Part shown: in pieces, positions 50,001-62,000 of the stretch
Layout: every line of letters starts with the position of its first letter
Numbering within the stretch: the stretch's first letter is position 1
Origin: Desulfovibrionaceae bacterium
Lineage (GTDB): Bacteria > Desulfobacterota > Desulfovibrionia > Desulfovibrionales > Desulfovibrionaceae
DNA: 64,000 bases
Reading direction: 5' to 3'
Assembly: GCA_910575755.1 (NCBI GenBank)
Contig: CAJTFO010000007.1
Coordinates: forward strand, 43,074 to 107,073
Notes under the pieces: model-generated
Database searches by the model: none
Seen by the model: the letters and a program-made list of their open reading frames with translations, nothing else
What the model was told of the DNA's origin: nothing
Program-made: the position numbers and the translations under genes

Positions 50001-53000
50001 GATCGGCCGCGTTCAGGGCGGCCAGTTCCGCCGCCGTGAGCGAGGTGACGGTGTAGCCCGCGCCCTTCACCACAGTCACGCCCTGTGGCGCGCTGACGAT
50101 GAGGAAGTGGGCTTCCGAGCCGTCAACGTCCGCAAACTCGCCCGTCAGGGTGACGGTGATCGCGGCCTTGTGCCCGGGCTGGATGTTGTCAAGGACAGCG
50201 GAATCAGACACGCCGCCCATATTGGTCGGAGCGTCGGCCACCGGCGTGATGGTCAGGCTCAGCTTCTGGCCGGTGATGGTGGCGGTAGCGCCCGTGTTGG
50301 TTTCGCCAATCACCGCGTCGTAGTTCAGCACCACGGGCTGCGGCCTGCCCTGGGCGTTGCGCTCGCCAGCGTAATTGGCTGGCGGCAGATAGAACACGTC
50401 GGCCAGTTGATCCCTGGTGAAGGTGAGATCGGCAAGTTCATTGCCGTTGGCGTCCACCAGGGTTCCACCCTTGAGATTGGTGAAGGTGATGCTGACAAGC
50501 ACGTCATTGGCGTCGCCCCTGAGCAGGGCGGCGTCGGCCAGCGAGGCCAGGGACACGGGTTCGTCTTCCTGTGTGGAGAGCGGGGCCGCGCTTACGCCGG
50601 TGGCGCTCACGTCGCTCACATGCAGGGTGAGGGAATCGCCCTGGGTAAAGGCGTTGTGGCCGTTGCCTTCCTCGACGAAAGCGCCGGTCTTCAGCGTCAC
50701 GTCGCGGTTGAGGCCGTCCTGCGGCAGCAGGGTGACTTCCGCCGTGGGATTGGCAAGCGTGCCGTCCACTTCCACCTTCAGGTACTGGACGCCGTTGATG
50801 GTCTGGTATGTGCCGGTCATGGGCGAAACCACCTGCCAGCCCCTGGGAACTTCAAGCAGGAGGAAGTGGGCTTCGGAGCCGTCCACATCCGCAAACTCGC
50901 CCGTCAGGGTGACGGTTACAGCGTCCGCGCCAGCGCCCACAGGATCTGCGTCCGTAGCGGGCTGGTCATTGATGGCCGTTGTCTGGCCGGAGACGTTTTC
51001 AGCCGCGTCGGCGCGGGCGATGAGCTGCACGTTGTCAGGATCGCTGCCGGTGATGACGGCGGTCTGTCCGGAGACGGAGTTTTGCAGGGTGAAGTCCGTG
51101 GTCAGATCCAGCAGGCAGTCCTCGGCGTTGTGATTCCAGGAATCCACAACCAGCTTGCCGTCTTCCATGTGGGCCTTGCCCCAGACGATGCGGAAGTCCG
51201 CCGCCGGGTCAAAGCCGTTTGCGCCGAAGTCAAGCGAGGCTGTGGCATGGCCCGCGCCGTCGAGCGTGACGGCGTAGCACTGCCCGTTATAGATGATGGT
51301 GGCAACCTGCTCACCGGCAGGCCCGCCGAGCACGTCAGACACAGCCCGCGCCGTGGCCGGAGCGGAGAAGGTCAGCACGGCGGACAGAAGCACATCGTTG
51401 TCGCCGATGGTTCCGGCAAGGCTGATGGGCGCGCCGTTCGCGTCGTCCTCGGTGATGGCGACGGCGGTAAAGGCCAGCCCCTTGGTGGAGACGACGCCCT
51501 GGCCGGGGAACTCCACCTTGGTGTTGATGGCCCAGTTGTTGGTCAGCACCGGCTCCCGGTCTTCGGGGAAGAAGCCGGAATTGGGTTCGATGGACACGCC
51601 CCCGGAAACCACGGGATACTTTTCAATATTGGGGATATCCAGTTCCTTCATGCCGAAGCGCACGGTCACGGAACCGCTGGAGTCCAGATAGTCATCCACG
51701 CGCACGGCGTAGTAGGGATCGCCCGCCGGGCTGAAGATGGTGACAACATCCACCTTGTTCCATGTGCCGGTGGCCGCGTCCCACACGTCCGCCGTCTTGC
51801 CGATGACACGGTACAGATCGGGCGCGATGACGGCGTAGTGCTGTTCATTGGCCTCATGGTCGGCAAAGGTCAGGGTCTGGGTCAGGGTATCGTTTGTCTT
51901 GTCCTGCTGCGGATAGCCGAGGGTGATTTCACTGGCCTTGGCCACAGCGTCCACAGCGATGGTCAGCGTGCCGCTGACGGTGGCCGTGCTGGTGGTGGTC
52001 AATCCGTCCTGCACCGTGGCTGTCCAGCCCAGGCTGGCGTCGGCGTCCTGATACCTGTCCTGCCTGTAGTAGATTTTGCCAGCCAGATAGGCGGCGGCCA
52101 TGTCCACGCCAGCGGGAACAGGATGCGCGATGCCGTCGTCGCCAATGTACCAGAAGCCGCCGTTTTCACAGGCTATGCTGGTGAAAATCAGGCCGGTCAG
52201 GATGTCGTTGTGATCCATGCTCAGGTTGAGGCCCTGCGACGGATTGTTCGGATCCAGCCAGATGAGGTTGGCGTCCGGGTCGTGGGTTTCCTCGGCAATG
52301 ATGGCATTGTTGCCGCCCTTGGCATTGGCTCTGGAGATGACGATGGTCAGGGCGTCATCCTGCAGGTTGAGCGAGGTATTGTTGCTCAGGGTGTATTCCC
52401 AGTTGGCAGGCTCTCCGCCAATCGCGCCCCAGCCGGTCTGGCCTTCCACGGTCATGGTGCCGACGTTGATCTTCATGCCGTCGTAGTGGTGGCCCTTGAA
52501 TACAAAGTCCTCCACATACATGGGCGAGGTCAGCTCTTCATTGATGCTGAACTCCAGATGCACCTTGTTGGCGGCCTGTTCGGCTTTTGTCGGCTCAATC
52601 ATGAAGTAGGTCTTGCCTTCCAGATAGACCTCGCGCACGGCTTCAAAGTTGCCGTTTTCATCCTTGTGCAGGGCGAGCACGCCGGGAATCTTCTCCACCA
52701 GCACATAGTTGGATTCAGAGCCGTCCTGATCGAGGAAGTAGGCGTTGACATCAACGCTCACGAGTTCCGTGGGCGCATCACCGGCCACGCCGTACACGCC
52801 GCCTTCCCTGTCCAGGGCAAAGTTGGCCCATTGCGCCACGGCGTCCACCATCACGTCCACAGGCCCGGAGGACAGCAGCTTGTCGTTGCTGTTGTACCAC
52901 TTCACATCCAGCTGGAAGTCCTCGCCCATGCTGTCGGGGGAGACCATCAGGAAAACAGCGCCATCCGGGAGCGTTCCGCCAGGGGCATAGACCTTGTAGG

Positions 53001-56000
53001 TTATGTTGCCGTACTGGTCTGTATCTACCCATGTACAATGACTCCCTGCCATAGTAGCTCTGGGATGGGGAAATTTCGTTGGCATCAACTCATGCGGAGT
53101 ACCAGAGTTAATCAGTTGTGAATTGACCCCCGGAATGGTGATCAGCACATACTCAGCGTTGGGATTGTCGCCGGTGAAGAACATGGCCGTGGGCACGAGA
53201 CCCTGATGGTATTGCGCGGCCTCGGTATGCCCCCAGGGGGTGCTGTTTTCAAACACCCATTCGATGGCAATGCCCTGGCTGTGGCTGGCGATCCACTTGT
53301 TGTCCTGCCAGCCGCCTTGCGGAGGCTTGCCGCCCGGAACAACGCCGCCAGGCAGCTCTTTCCAACCGCCGCCGCCAGCGGGAATCCAGTCTTCAAGGGA
53401 GCCACCTCCCTGGATTATGCCGCCTCCCGGCTTCCACCAACCGCCGTTGCCAACCGGGCCGTCTTCCTTCCAGTATTCACCGGGTTCGATCCCGCCGCCG
53501 GGCAGGTAGCCGCCGCTCCAGTGCAGGCCGGGGCCGTTTTCCCAATGGATGTATTTACCGCCGGAACCGTCGGGCTTGTCCCCGCCGCCGATGATGAGGT
53601 CGGGCAGGTCGGGAGAGGCGATTTCCGCATCTGGAGCGCCGTTGTCCACGCCGTTGCGGATGATGACCGAGGTGTTATTCTCGTAGCTGTATTCGCCGTC
53701 CGCGCCCTTGCGGTTGACGAAGTTGTCGGCCGTGGGGTCAGTGGAATCCCAGCGGCTGCACGTCTTGTCTTCGGTCAGCGCGCCGTAGGAGAGCAGATCG
53801 GAACTCGGGTAACGCGCGGACGAGGGCATTCCGGTCTGACGGATGAACTCCACATGGGCCGTGGCTTCGCCGGTGACGGGGTCGATGGTCGCCCCGGCCA
53901 TGCTTACCGGAATCTTGTGGTAGCGAACGAAGGTCTGCTCGCCCTTGTCGTTCGTATAGACGTGGGTGTAGATGTACCGTTCGTCTGTAGGCGATACACT
54001 GTTCGGATGGCCCGGACGATAGTAGTAGGAGCCGCACTTGAACGCGAAGTTGGGCACCATTTCCACCAGGAAATAGTGGTCTTCCGTGTCGTCCAGATCA
54101 TGGAAGCCGACGGTCAGGTCAAACTTGGTGGTTGTGTCCACATGGGGCACATTCCACAGGGAGAACTGCTCCGTTCCCGGCGCTATGGCCTCAAGAGAAT
54201 CGGCCTGGTTTGCCACGGCGTCAACGCGGATAACCTTGTCTTCGCCGATGTATTTCTTCGTGCCGATGACTTCGCCATCCGCATTGTACTGGTTGACCTT
54301 CAGCTCGAAGTCAAAGCGGAAGTCATGATCCTTGTGCGAAGCCTCGCCAGCGGCATCATTTTCCTGATGATTGGTATCATACGGCTCATGCTTGGGTATG
54401 AAGACCAGTGTGTATTCTCCCCGGCTCAAATCCGCTGTCTTGACGGTTCCGTCCGGGTTTACCCTGTACGCCGCAAGAGCGGTGTCCGCGAGCGGCGCGG
54501 GAGAGGTCATGTACGCCGTCCACACGCTTTCCGGCAGGAAGTAGAAGTCGCCTTCGCCAAGATTGCCGGTGTGTTGCGTGATGCTGATTTCCGCCGTGTG
54601 TGCCGGAATCTTCAATTCATGGCCCGTGCCGTAGTCGCGCCCGGTGTTGGCGACAGGGTCAAAGGGCATGAGTTCCGGCGAAATCGGGTACGGCTGCTCG
54701 ACATGGATAGGAGGAATGGTGGATGTGCCGGGCCTGTCGATGACATAGGCAGGCTCGCGCTGATGATCCGAGGGCCGGTCATTTTCAAAGACATAGCCCT
54801 TGAAGTTCAGCACTTCGGAATCGTATTCGTCCCAGAAGACATAGACGGGCTGCGCCGCGACGGTGATGGCGGTGTTGTTCTCCATGACCGTGAGGCCGGG
54901 GACATACTGCTCCAGCAGCTTGTCAAAGGGCAGTTCGTCGTTGGTGATTTTGAGGGTGTCCTCATCAAACTCGCGTACCTCTTCCACGTCTTCCGTGGCA
55001 ATGGCCCCGATATGGATAGCCACGCCTTCCTGCGCCCATTCGCGCGTCTGGTAGGTGGCGTCAAAGGTGATGCCGTCCATGCGCTCGATGCTGGTATCGC
55101 CGTTCTTGAGCGTCTCCAGATAGGCGTCAACCGGCAGCTTCATGAACAAATGGGGCTGGCCGTCGTCTTCCGTCACCAGTTCCTGCAGGGTGTAGTTGGC
55201 TTTCTGGACGCCCTCAAGATAATGCTGCACCTTGAACGTGACGGGAATGCCGTTGAAGGTCAAAGTGATTTCATCGGGATAGTAGCCGTCCTGAATTTCC
55301 AGCAGGAGGAAGTGCTCTTCCGAGCCGTCCTTGAGGTCTTCATAGGACAGCGTGCCGGTGATGGAGATGGGTTCGCCCGCCCTGACGGGGTGGCTCGCGT
55401 CATTGCTGACGGCGATGTCGTCCACTTCCGGAGCCTGAGCCACGGCGTCCACCTTGACGTGCAGCGGTTCGGAACCTTCCGCCACGCCGCTTCCCCAGCC
55501 TTCAGTCTCGCTGGAGGTGATGGCGTGCAGTTTGGGGTCGGCCACGTCAACCTGAACGACAGTAATGTCAACGTCGTCGTTGTCGTAGTTGTCGCCGGGG
55601 ATGAAGTGCAGGTCGCCCACGCCGACAAAGGGATCGCTGGCCGTCACCGTGACAATGACGTATCCGGGCTTGGAAACTGTATTGTAATTGCTGGTTACAT
55701 CCGGGTTTTTCGAGCCGTCAGACAGCAGGCTCTCAATTTCGTGCGGCGTGAGACTGCCGTTGGACGGCATGACGTACTCAAAGGTGATTGAGGAAATCAC
55801 ATTGCCTTCGCCCTGCCCGCTGATGAGCAGGCGCACGCCGTGATCCCTGTCCGCCTCGCTGCCCGGAGTATGGTACTTCTCATCGCCTTCGGAGCGGTCG
55901 TTTTCAAAGGCCCATTCGGATTCCAGCGTTACCGTCACCTTTTCCGGCTCGAACTCGCGCACAACGAGGTCAAAGCTCATGTCTTCCACGGCCACGTTGT

Positions 56001-59000
56001 TTTCGGCAAGGATGTCCCTGTCTTCTCCGCCGTCGATGCCGTCAACCTTTGTGGCGTAGCCCTGGTGTTCAATGGCCACGGCCTTGGCTTCAACGTGGTA
56101 CGTGTCCAGCGCCGTAGCCTGATGCGTCTGGATTTTCAGGCCAAACTCAATGTTCCCTTCGTGCTTGGCCAGATAGTCAGGGTCGATCTTCAGCACATGG
56201 TAGTCATCTTTCGCCGTCGGCCCGGCATGGATGCCGTCTTCTCCAGCCTTGTACAGGGCGGTGAAGATATCGGTCAGTTCCGCCGGATCATCCACCAGCG
56301 GCGCCCAGGCGGGGATGCCGCCGGGCATATCGTTTGTCGGCAGATCGGCCTTGGCAATGAAGATGTAATGCGCCTCGGAGCCGTCCTGATAATCGCCAAA
56401 GGTGGCCTTGAGGGTGACGGTGAAGGTTTCGCCGGGCCGCGCATCCGGGTGGCCGCCAGCGTTATCCTCGACGCTGGGGCTTGCGCCTGCGCCTTGCGGC
56501 TTGTCGGCCACGGCGTCCACAACCACATTCAGCGTGCCCATTTCCGGCTTCACGCCTGTATCAGGATCAGGTTCGCCCATGACCGGGCCTGTCGCGCCGG
56601 AGTCGGTATCCAGCACCGTGCCGGTATAGGTTATCTGCACATCGGCGTCGTCATTGTCGCCAGCATTGGGCAGATAGGTCAGGTGGCCGGAGGTGAGATC
56701 GGTCAGGCTCAGGCCGCGCCCGGAAGTGTCGGCATAGGAGAGCGTGGCCGAGGGCGCTGTGTCACCGGGCTGCCAGACTTCAATGCTCAGGCATTCGGTG
56801 GGATTGGCGGAATCGTAGGTGAAGACAAGCTTCACGCCGGGTTGCAGGGTGACGGGGGCGTCGGATACGCCGCTCAGGGTGAGCGCGCCGTGCGCGTTGT
56901 CGTAGTTGAGCGTCAGTTCGGTAAAGACTTCGCTGTCGTCCTTCGGTGCGAGCGTGATTGCCGCGCCGCCCGCAAGATGCGCAAAGTCTCCTTCATGCTG
57001 GAGGTCCTGCTGACCTTCCCAGGCGGGCGTCACCTCGGCCTTCACATCGCCATCGGCTGCCGCGTAGGTGAAGCTGGCGGAAATGTCTTCCACCGCGACG
57101 TTGTTGACCCTGTTCGTGTCAAAGCCATGCTCGGAACCAAGGTCTTCCGTGGTAGAGGTCTGGAAGCCCTGATGTTCCACGGCGACGGCCCTGATATCCA
57201 GGGTGAGATTCGCGCCCTCGGTTGCCTTGCCTTGCAGGGTGGCGGCATCCTTCAACATGCCTTCCAGTTTCAGATTCGCCGTGCCCTTGTTCTCCAGGCC
57301 ATCCAGCCATGCGCCGTCCACTTCCAGCACAAACCAGTCGTTGGCGTTCGCGCCCGGAATGCCGGTCGCTCCATCCACCTGCTTGCAGATGGTCTCGGCG
57401 TCGGTATCGGACAGGAGCCGCACCTTGCCGTTCAAATCGGACGGCACAGTCAGGGAAGCCAGATACTCGCGGCTGACGAAGACGTAATGCTTTTCCGAGC
57501 CGTCGGTCAGGTCAAAGCCGTGCGCGGCAGAGCCGAACGTCACATCCACAGAGATGTCGAATGCCCTGGCCGGGTCAAGGGCGGCGTAGGCGTCGTCCCG
57601 ATTGGCGGCTTCGCTGTCGGCATTCTTTTCCGGCTTGTCGGCCACGGCGTCCACCTTGACCAGCACACTGTGCGTGAAGTCGCCGCTTTCATTGGTTTCC
57701 GTCTCGCGGGAGCTGCCGGTGAACGTGATGGTCACGTCCGCGTCATTCTGGCTGGCCGCAGCAGGAATGTAACGCAAGTGAGCGTCGCCCATGAGCTGAT
57801 GCAGATCAAGGGGGGACGTGAGTGTGTAGGTTGTGGCTGTGCCGTTGATGGTGATGGTGACGACAGTGCATTGCGTCGCGCCAGCGCCATCATTGCGGTA
57901 GGTGAACGCGATATCCGCGCCGTCCGGCAATTCCACACGGGTGTTGCCGTATTCCAGCGAATGCAGGTCGAGATAGAGGGAGCCTTCCGCATCGTTGTAC
58001 TGGACATGCAGCGTGTCAAAGACTTCGCTGTCGTCTGCGGGCGCGAAGTTGATGATTGCTCCTTCCCTGGGCGAATAGTCGCCGGTATGCTGGCCGGGAG
58101 CGTCGCCTTCCCAGGCTTCAACGACTTTCACGTCGAACTGGTTCTCCAGCCGGGCGTAAGTCAGAGCGAGGCTCTTGTCCTCCAGAGAGACATTATTGGC
58201 CTTATTGCTTTCCTTGTCATGCCCGTCAGCAGCTTCAAGCTCTGTATTGACGCCCTGGTATTCAATGGCCCCGGCCTTGATGTCGATGTTGATGGTATGG
58301 TCGGCTGGTTCCTTCGGCAGTTTGTCCTGGTCAAGGTGCGCCTTCAGGGTAACATCCACCGCGCCGTCTGTGCCTGTGAGAATGTCGTCCACTTGCAGCA
58401 CAATGTATTCGCCGCTCAGACCGGCATTGGAGACGATCTGCCTGGCGGCGGCTTCATCCAGTTGCGAGAGTTGCGGGGGCAGACCGGACACGCCCGAGAG
58501 GAACTCGGCGGAGATGAAGAAGTAATGGTGTTCGGAACCATCACTGTCATTGCCAAAGGCGGCTTTGAGCGTCAGGTCAAAGACATTGCCGTCGGGCTTG
58601 TCATTGACGATGACGGTATTGTTCTTGCCCGTGGCTTTGAAGGATACTTCAACGTCCTGCGGCTTGTCGGCCACGGCGTCCACAATGATGGTGGTCTTCA
58701 GAGGGTCTGATATGTCAATGGTTCCGGTTGTGCCGGTAGTGGTTTCCTTTGTTTCCGCCGTGATGGAAATATCAATGTCGGCATCGTCATTGTCGCCGGT
58801 GTATGGCACATAGCGCAGCCCTTCGCCGGTCAACTCCGCAAGGGTTTTGTTGGGAAGAACATCCAGAGTATTGCCGCCGCACTCCACCCGGACGATCTGC
58901 GTGGGGTTGTTGACATCATAGGTGAATGTAACTTTGGCATCGGGCGCAAGCGTGATGGAAGAGCCGCCAGCGAACAGCTTCATCTCGCCGTGGGCCGTGC

Positions 59001-62000
59001 TGTAATCCAGCGTCATGCTGGTGAAGATTTCGGTCGGGTCGTCCGGCGTGATGGTCAAAGTGCCGCCTTTCGCCGCCGCAAAATCGCCATTGTTCTGGTT
59101 TGGCTGGTTGCCCTCGAACGCCGGGGCTGTTGTGAGGGTGAATGTGCCGCTCAGCGCATCCCACTGGAAGTTCACGCCGATGTCGGTAACGGCCACATTG
59201 TTGTCATTGCGAACTTCATTGCCATGCGGCGCGTCAAGCGGATTGTCTTTGCCGGTATTCGTATCGTAGCCCTGATGCTCCACGGCCACAGCCTTGACAT
59301 CAAAGGTGAGCGGCTCTTTTTGCTGTGTTCCCGCCGCCGTAAGTCCCTGCGCGTCTTTCAGCGTGCCGTCGATGGTCAGGGAGACTTGGCCGCCCGTGCT
59401 CTGGAGGTAGGCGGGATTGATCTTCAGCACGACATAGGCGTCATCTTTTGCAAGGCCGGTCTGGCTGTACAGAGCGTCCAGGTCTGTTCCATTCACCGGG
59501 CTGTAGTCGGTGAACAGAGCGCCGTTTGCATCTTTCAGCGTCAGCGTGTTATCGACAAGATACTTTGTGTTGATGAACAGATAATGCGCTTCCGAGTCGT
59601 CCTTTTTGTCATGCTCGCCAAAATCGGCAAAGGTGGTATTGACTGTGAAGGAAACATCGCTGCCTTCGGCAATGGCCGTATGTTGCGTGCCGTCAGCATC
59701 CGTGCCGTATGCGTAGTCGGTCTTCGTTCCGCCCGGCTTGTCGGCCACGGCGTCAACAGTGACATGCACGGTTTGTTGGGGGAAATCGGCTGTTTCACCG
59801 GATTGCGTTTCCCTGCCTGTGCCGCTGAACGTGATATTGACATCAACGTCGCTGTGGTTGCCGGAAGCATTGGGAACGTAACGCAGGCCATCGCCAGCGG
59901 ATTTTCCTTCGGTGAGTTCCACAAGCTTGCGGCCGGTAAAGCTGAGGCTGTGCACCACGTTGTCCGCACCCGTGTAGCTCACGCCGGTGCAGAGCGTGGG
60001 ATTTTGCGCGTCATAGGTGAAATGCAGGGTTGTGCCGGTGGGGATATCCCGCGTGTTGCCATCCACAATCAGTCGCACCATGCCCGCGGCTGTGTTGCCG
60101 TCTTCACCCAGGTAGGTGATGGTCAGGGCATCAATGACTTCATTGGAGTCCTGCGGCGCGATTTTGATGGGCGCGCCGCCAGCTGGCTTGGGCGTGAAAG
60201 TGTTGTGCTGCTCGGGCAGGTCGTTTTCATACGCCGGGCCTTCGGCTGTAATCTCAAACTTGTTTTCCAGCGTTGCCCAGGTGACTGTGGCCGAGGCTTC
60301 TTCCACGGCCACGTTGTTGCCTTTGTCAGCCTCCCTGTTGTCGTTGCCCAAATCCAGATTGTCCCTGTTCTGGAAGCCGTCACGATCCACGGCCACGGCC
60401 CTGATTTCAATCGTGGCGCTCCCGTCGGCCGCCACTCCATCATGCAGCTTGCCGGACAGGGGCACTTCGGTGAGCGTGCCGCCGTGGTCTTGCAGATATT
60501 TTGCGCTGACCTTGAGGATGAAATAGTCATCCGCCGTCGCGCCCGGTATGCCGCCAACGCCGTCAACCTGCTCGCAAACCGTTTTGGCGGCGTCGCCCTT
60601 GAGCAGTTCAAAGCCTTCAGGCGCGGTAACACTGGCAAGGTTCGCCTTGCTCACAAAGATGTAGTGATTTTCCGAGCCGTCCTGATAGTCGCCAAAAGTG
60701 GCCGAAACTTTGACCGTTACGCCGGAACTGGCGACAAAGGCGGGATGACCGCCTTCGGGAGTGCCGCTCGCCGCCACCTTTGTGGGCATATCGGCCACGG
60801 CGTCGCGCACGATAGTGATGGTTTCAGGAACCTTGCTGGTGACAACGTCGCCGGAGCGCACATCCATCACTCTGGTGGAGATTTCCACCTTTACGTCAAT
60901 GTCGCTGTCGCCCGTGGGAATGAAGCGCAGGCCGGAATAGTCGTTTTTGCCATGCAATTCATCAAGAGCTACAGGCGTGGCAAACTCATGCGTCCAGATT
61001 TCCCTGCCGTTTTCATCCACAATATGGACGCTTTTGTAGTGGGCCACACCGCCAATTTCAACAGCGGTGAACAGCACCTTGCCGCCCGTGGGAATCGCGG
61101 TGTACGAGTCGCCAAGGCCAAAGGCCATGACGCCATCTACAGGCGAATTGTCGGCCGTGCCGAGCTTGAAGCTGATTTCGCGCAGGGCTTCGCACTTGTC
61201 GCCAAAGCTCAGGTTGATGGGCGTGCCATATTCGGGAGTGCCGACATTATTCGTATGCGGCTGGCTGCGGTCGCTTTCGTAAACGGGATCGATTTCTCCA
61301 ATCGTCATCTGCCCGCTGGAAAGTTCCACTTCGACTTTTTTGGAAGTAACAGCAATGTTGTTGCCGAAATCGTATTCTTTGTCGGCTATGTTCCCATCGG
61401 CATCAGGATTGTTCCATGCACTTTCCTTATTGCCGCCGCCTTGCACCACAACAGTATCAATCTGGAGGTTCAGCTTGTCGCCAGCAGTGCTTCTGTCCAG
61501 AACCTCGAACGGCAGATCAAGTTGCAGGTGCACCTTGCCGTCAACGGAGGTTCCGAGCGCATCCAGATCGTCGATACGGAGGATGATGTCATTTGCGTCA
61601 AGATCGTTGAAATGATGCCCTATGGATAGGTCATCATTTTCGTACCTTTTCAGTTCACTCAAGTCGACACGGGTAAGATGGTGATCTGTATCCAGAGCGT
61701 CGAACTTGTCAAGGTCAATGATGCCACCTGGATTACGGATGACGATGTACTGTGTTTCGGCATCGTCAGCCTTGATGTCGGCTTCATACTTCAGCACAAA
61801 GCCGTCAGTATCAGGCGCATTGCCTGTCGGAGCGACTTCTTTTACGTTGGCGGGATCGGCCACAGCGTCAATGACAATCGGGATTTCGCCCTTGGCTGTG
61901 AAGGTCTTTTGCCCGTCCGCGCCATTGCTGATGATATCAAATGTGTAGGAAATCGACACATCGGACACATCGTCGTTGTCGGATTCAGGCACAAAGTACA

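Noticed and set aside
46999..53121. A 2,040-codon open frame on the + strand opposite the adhesin, and similar long frames at 53206-55791, 55840-58710 and 58990-61629
   Set aside because: They mirror the codon structure of the high-GC adhesin gene, lack ribosome sites, show no domains, and their translations are rich in Gly, Val, His and Arg as expected of antisense shadow.
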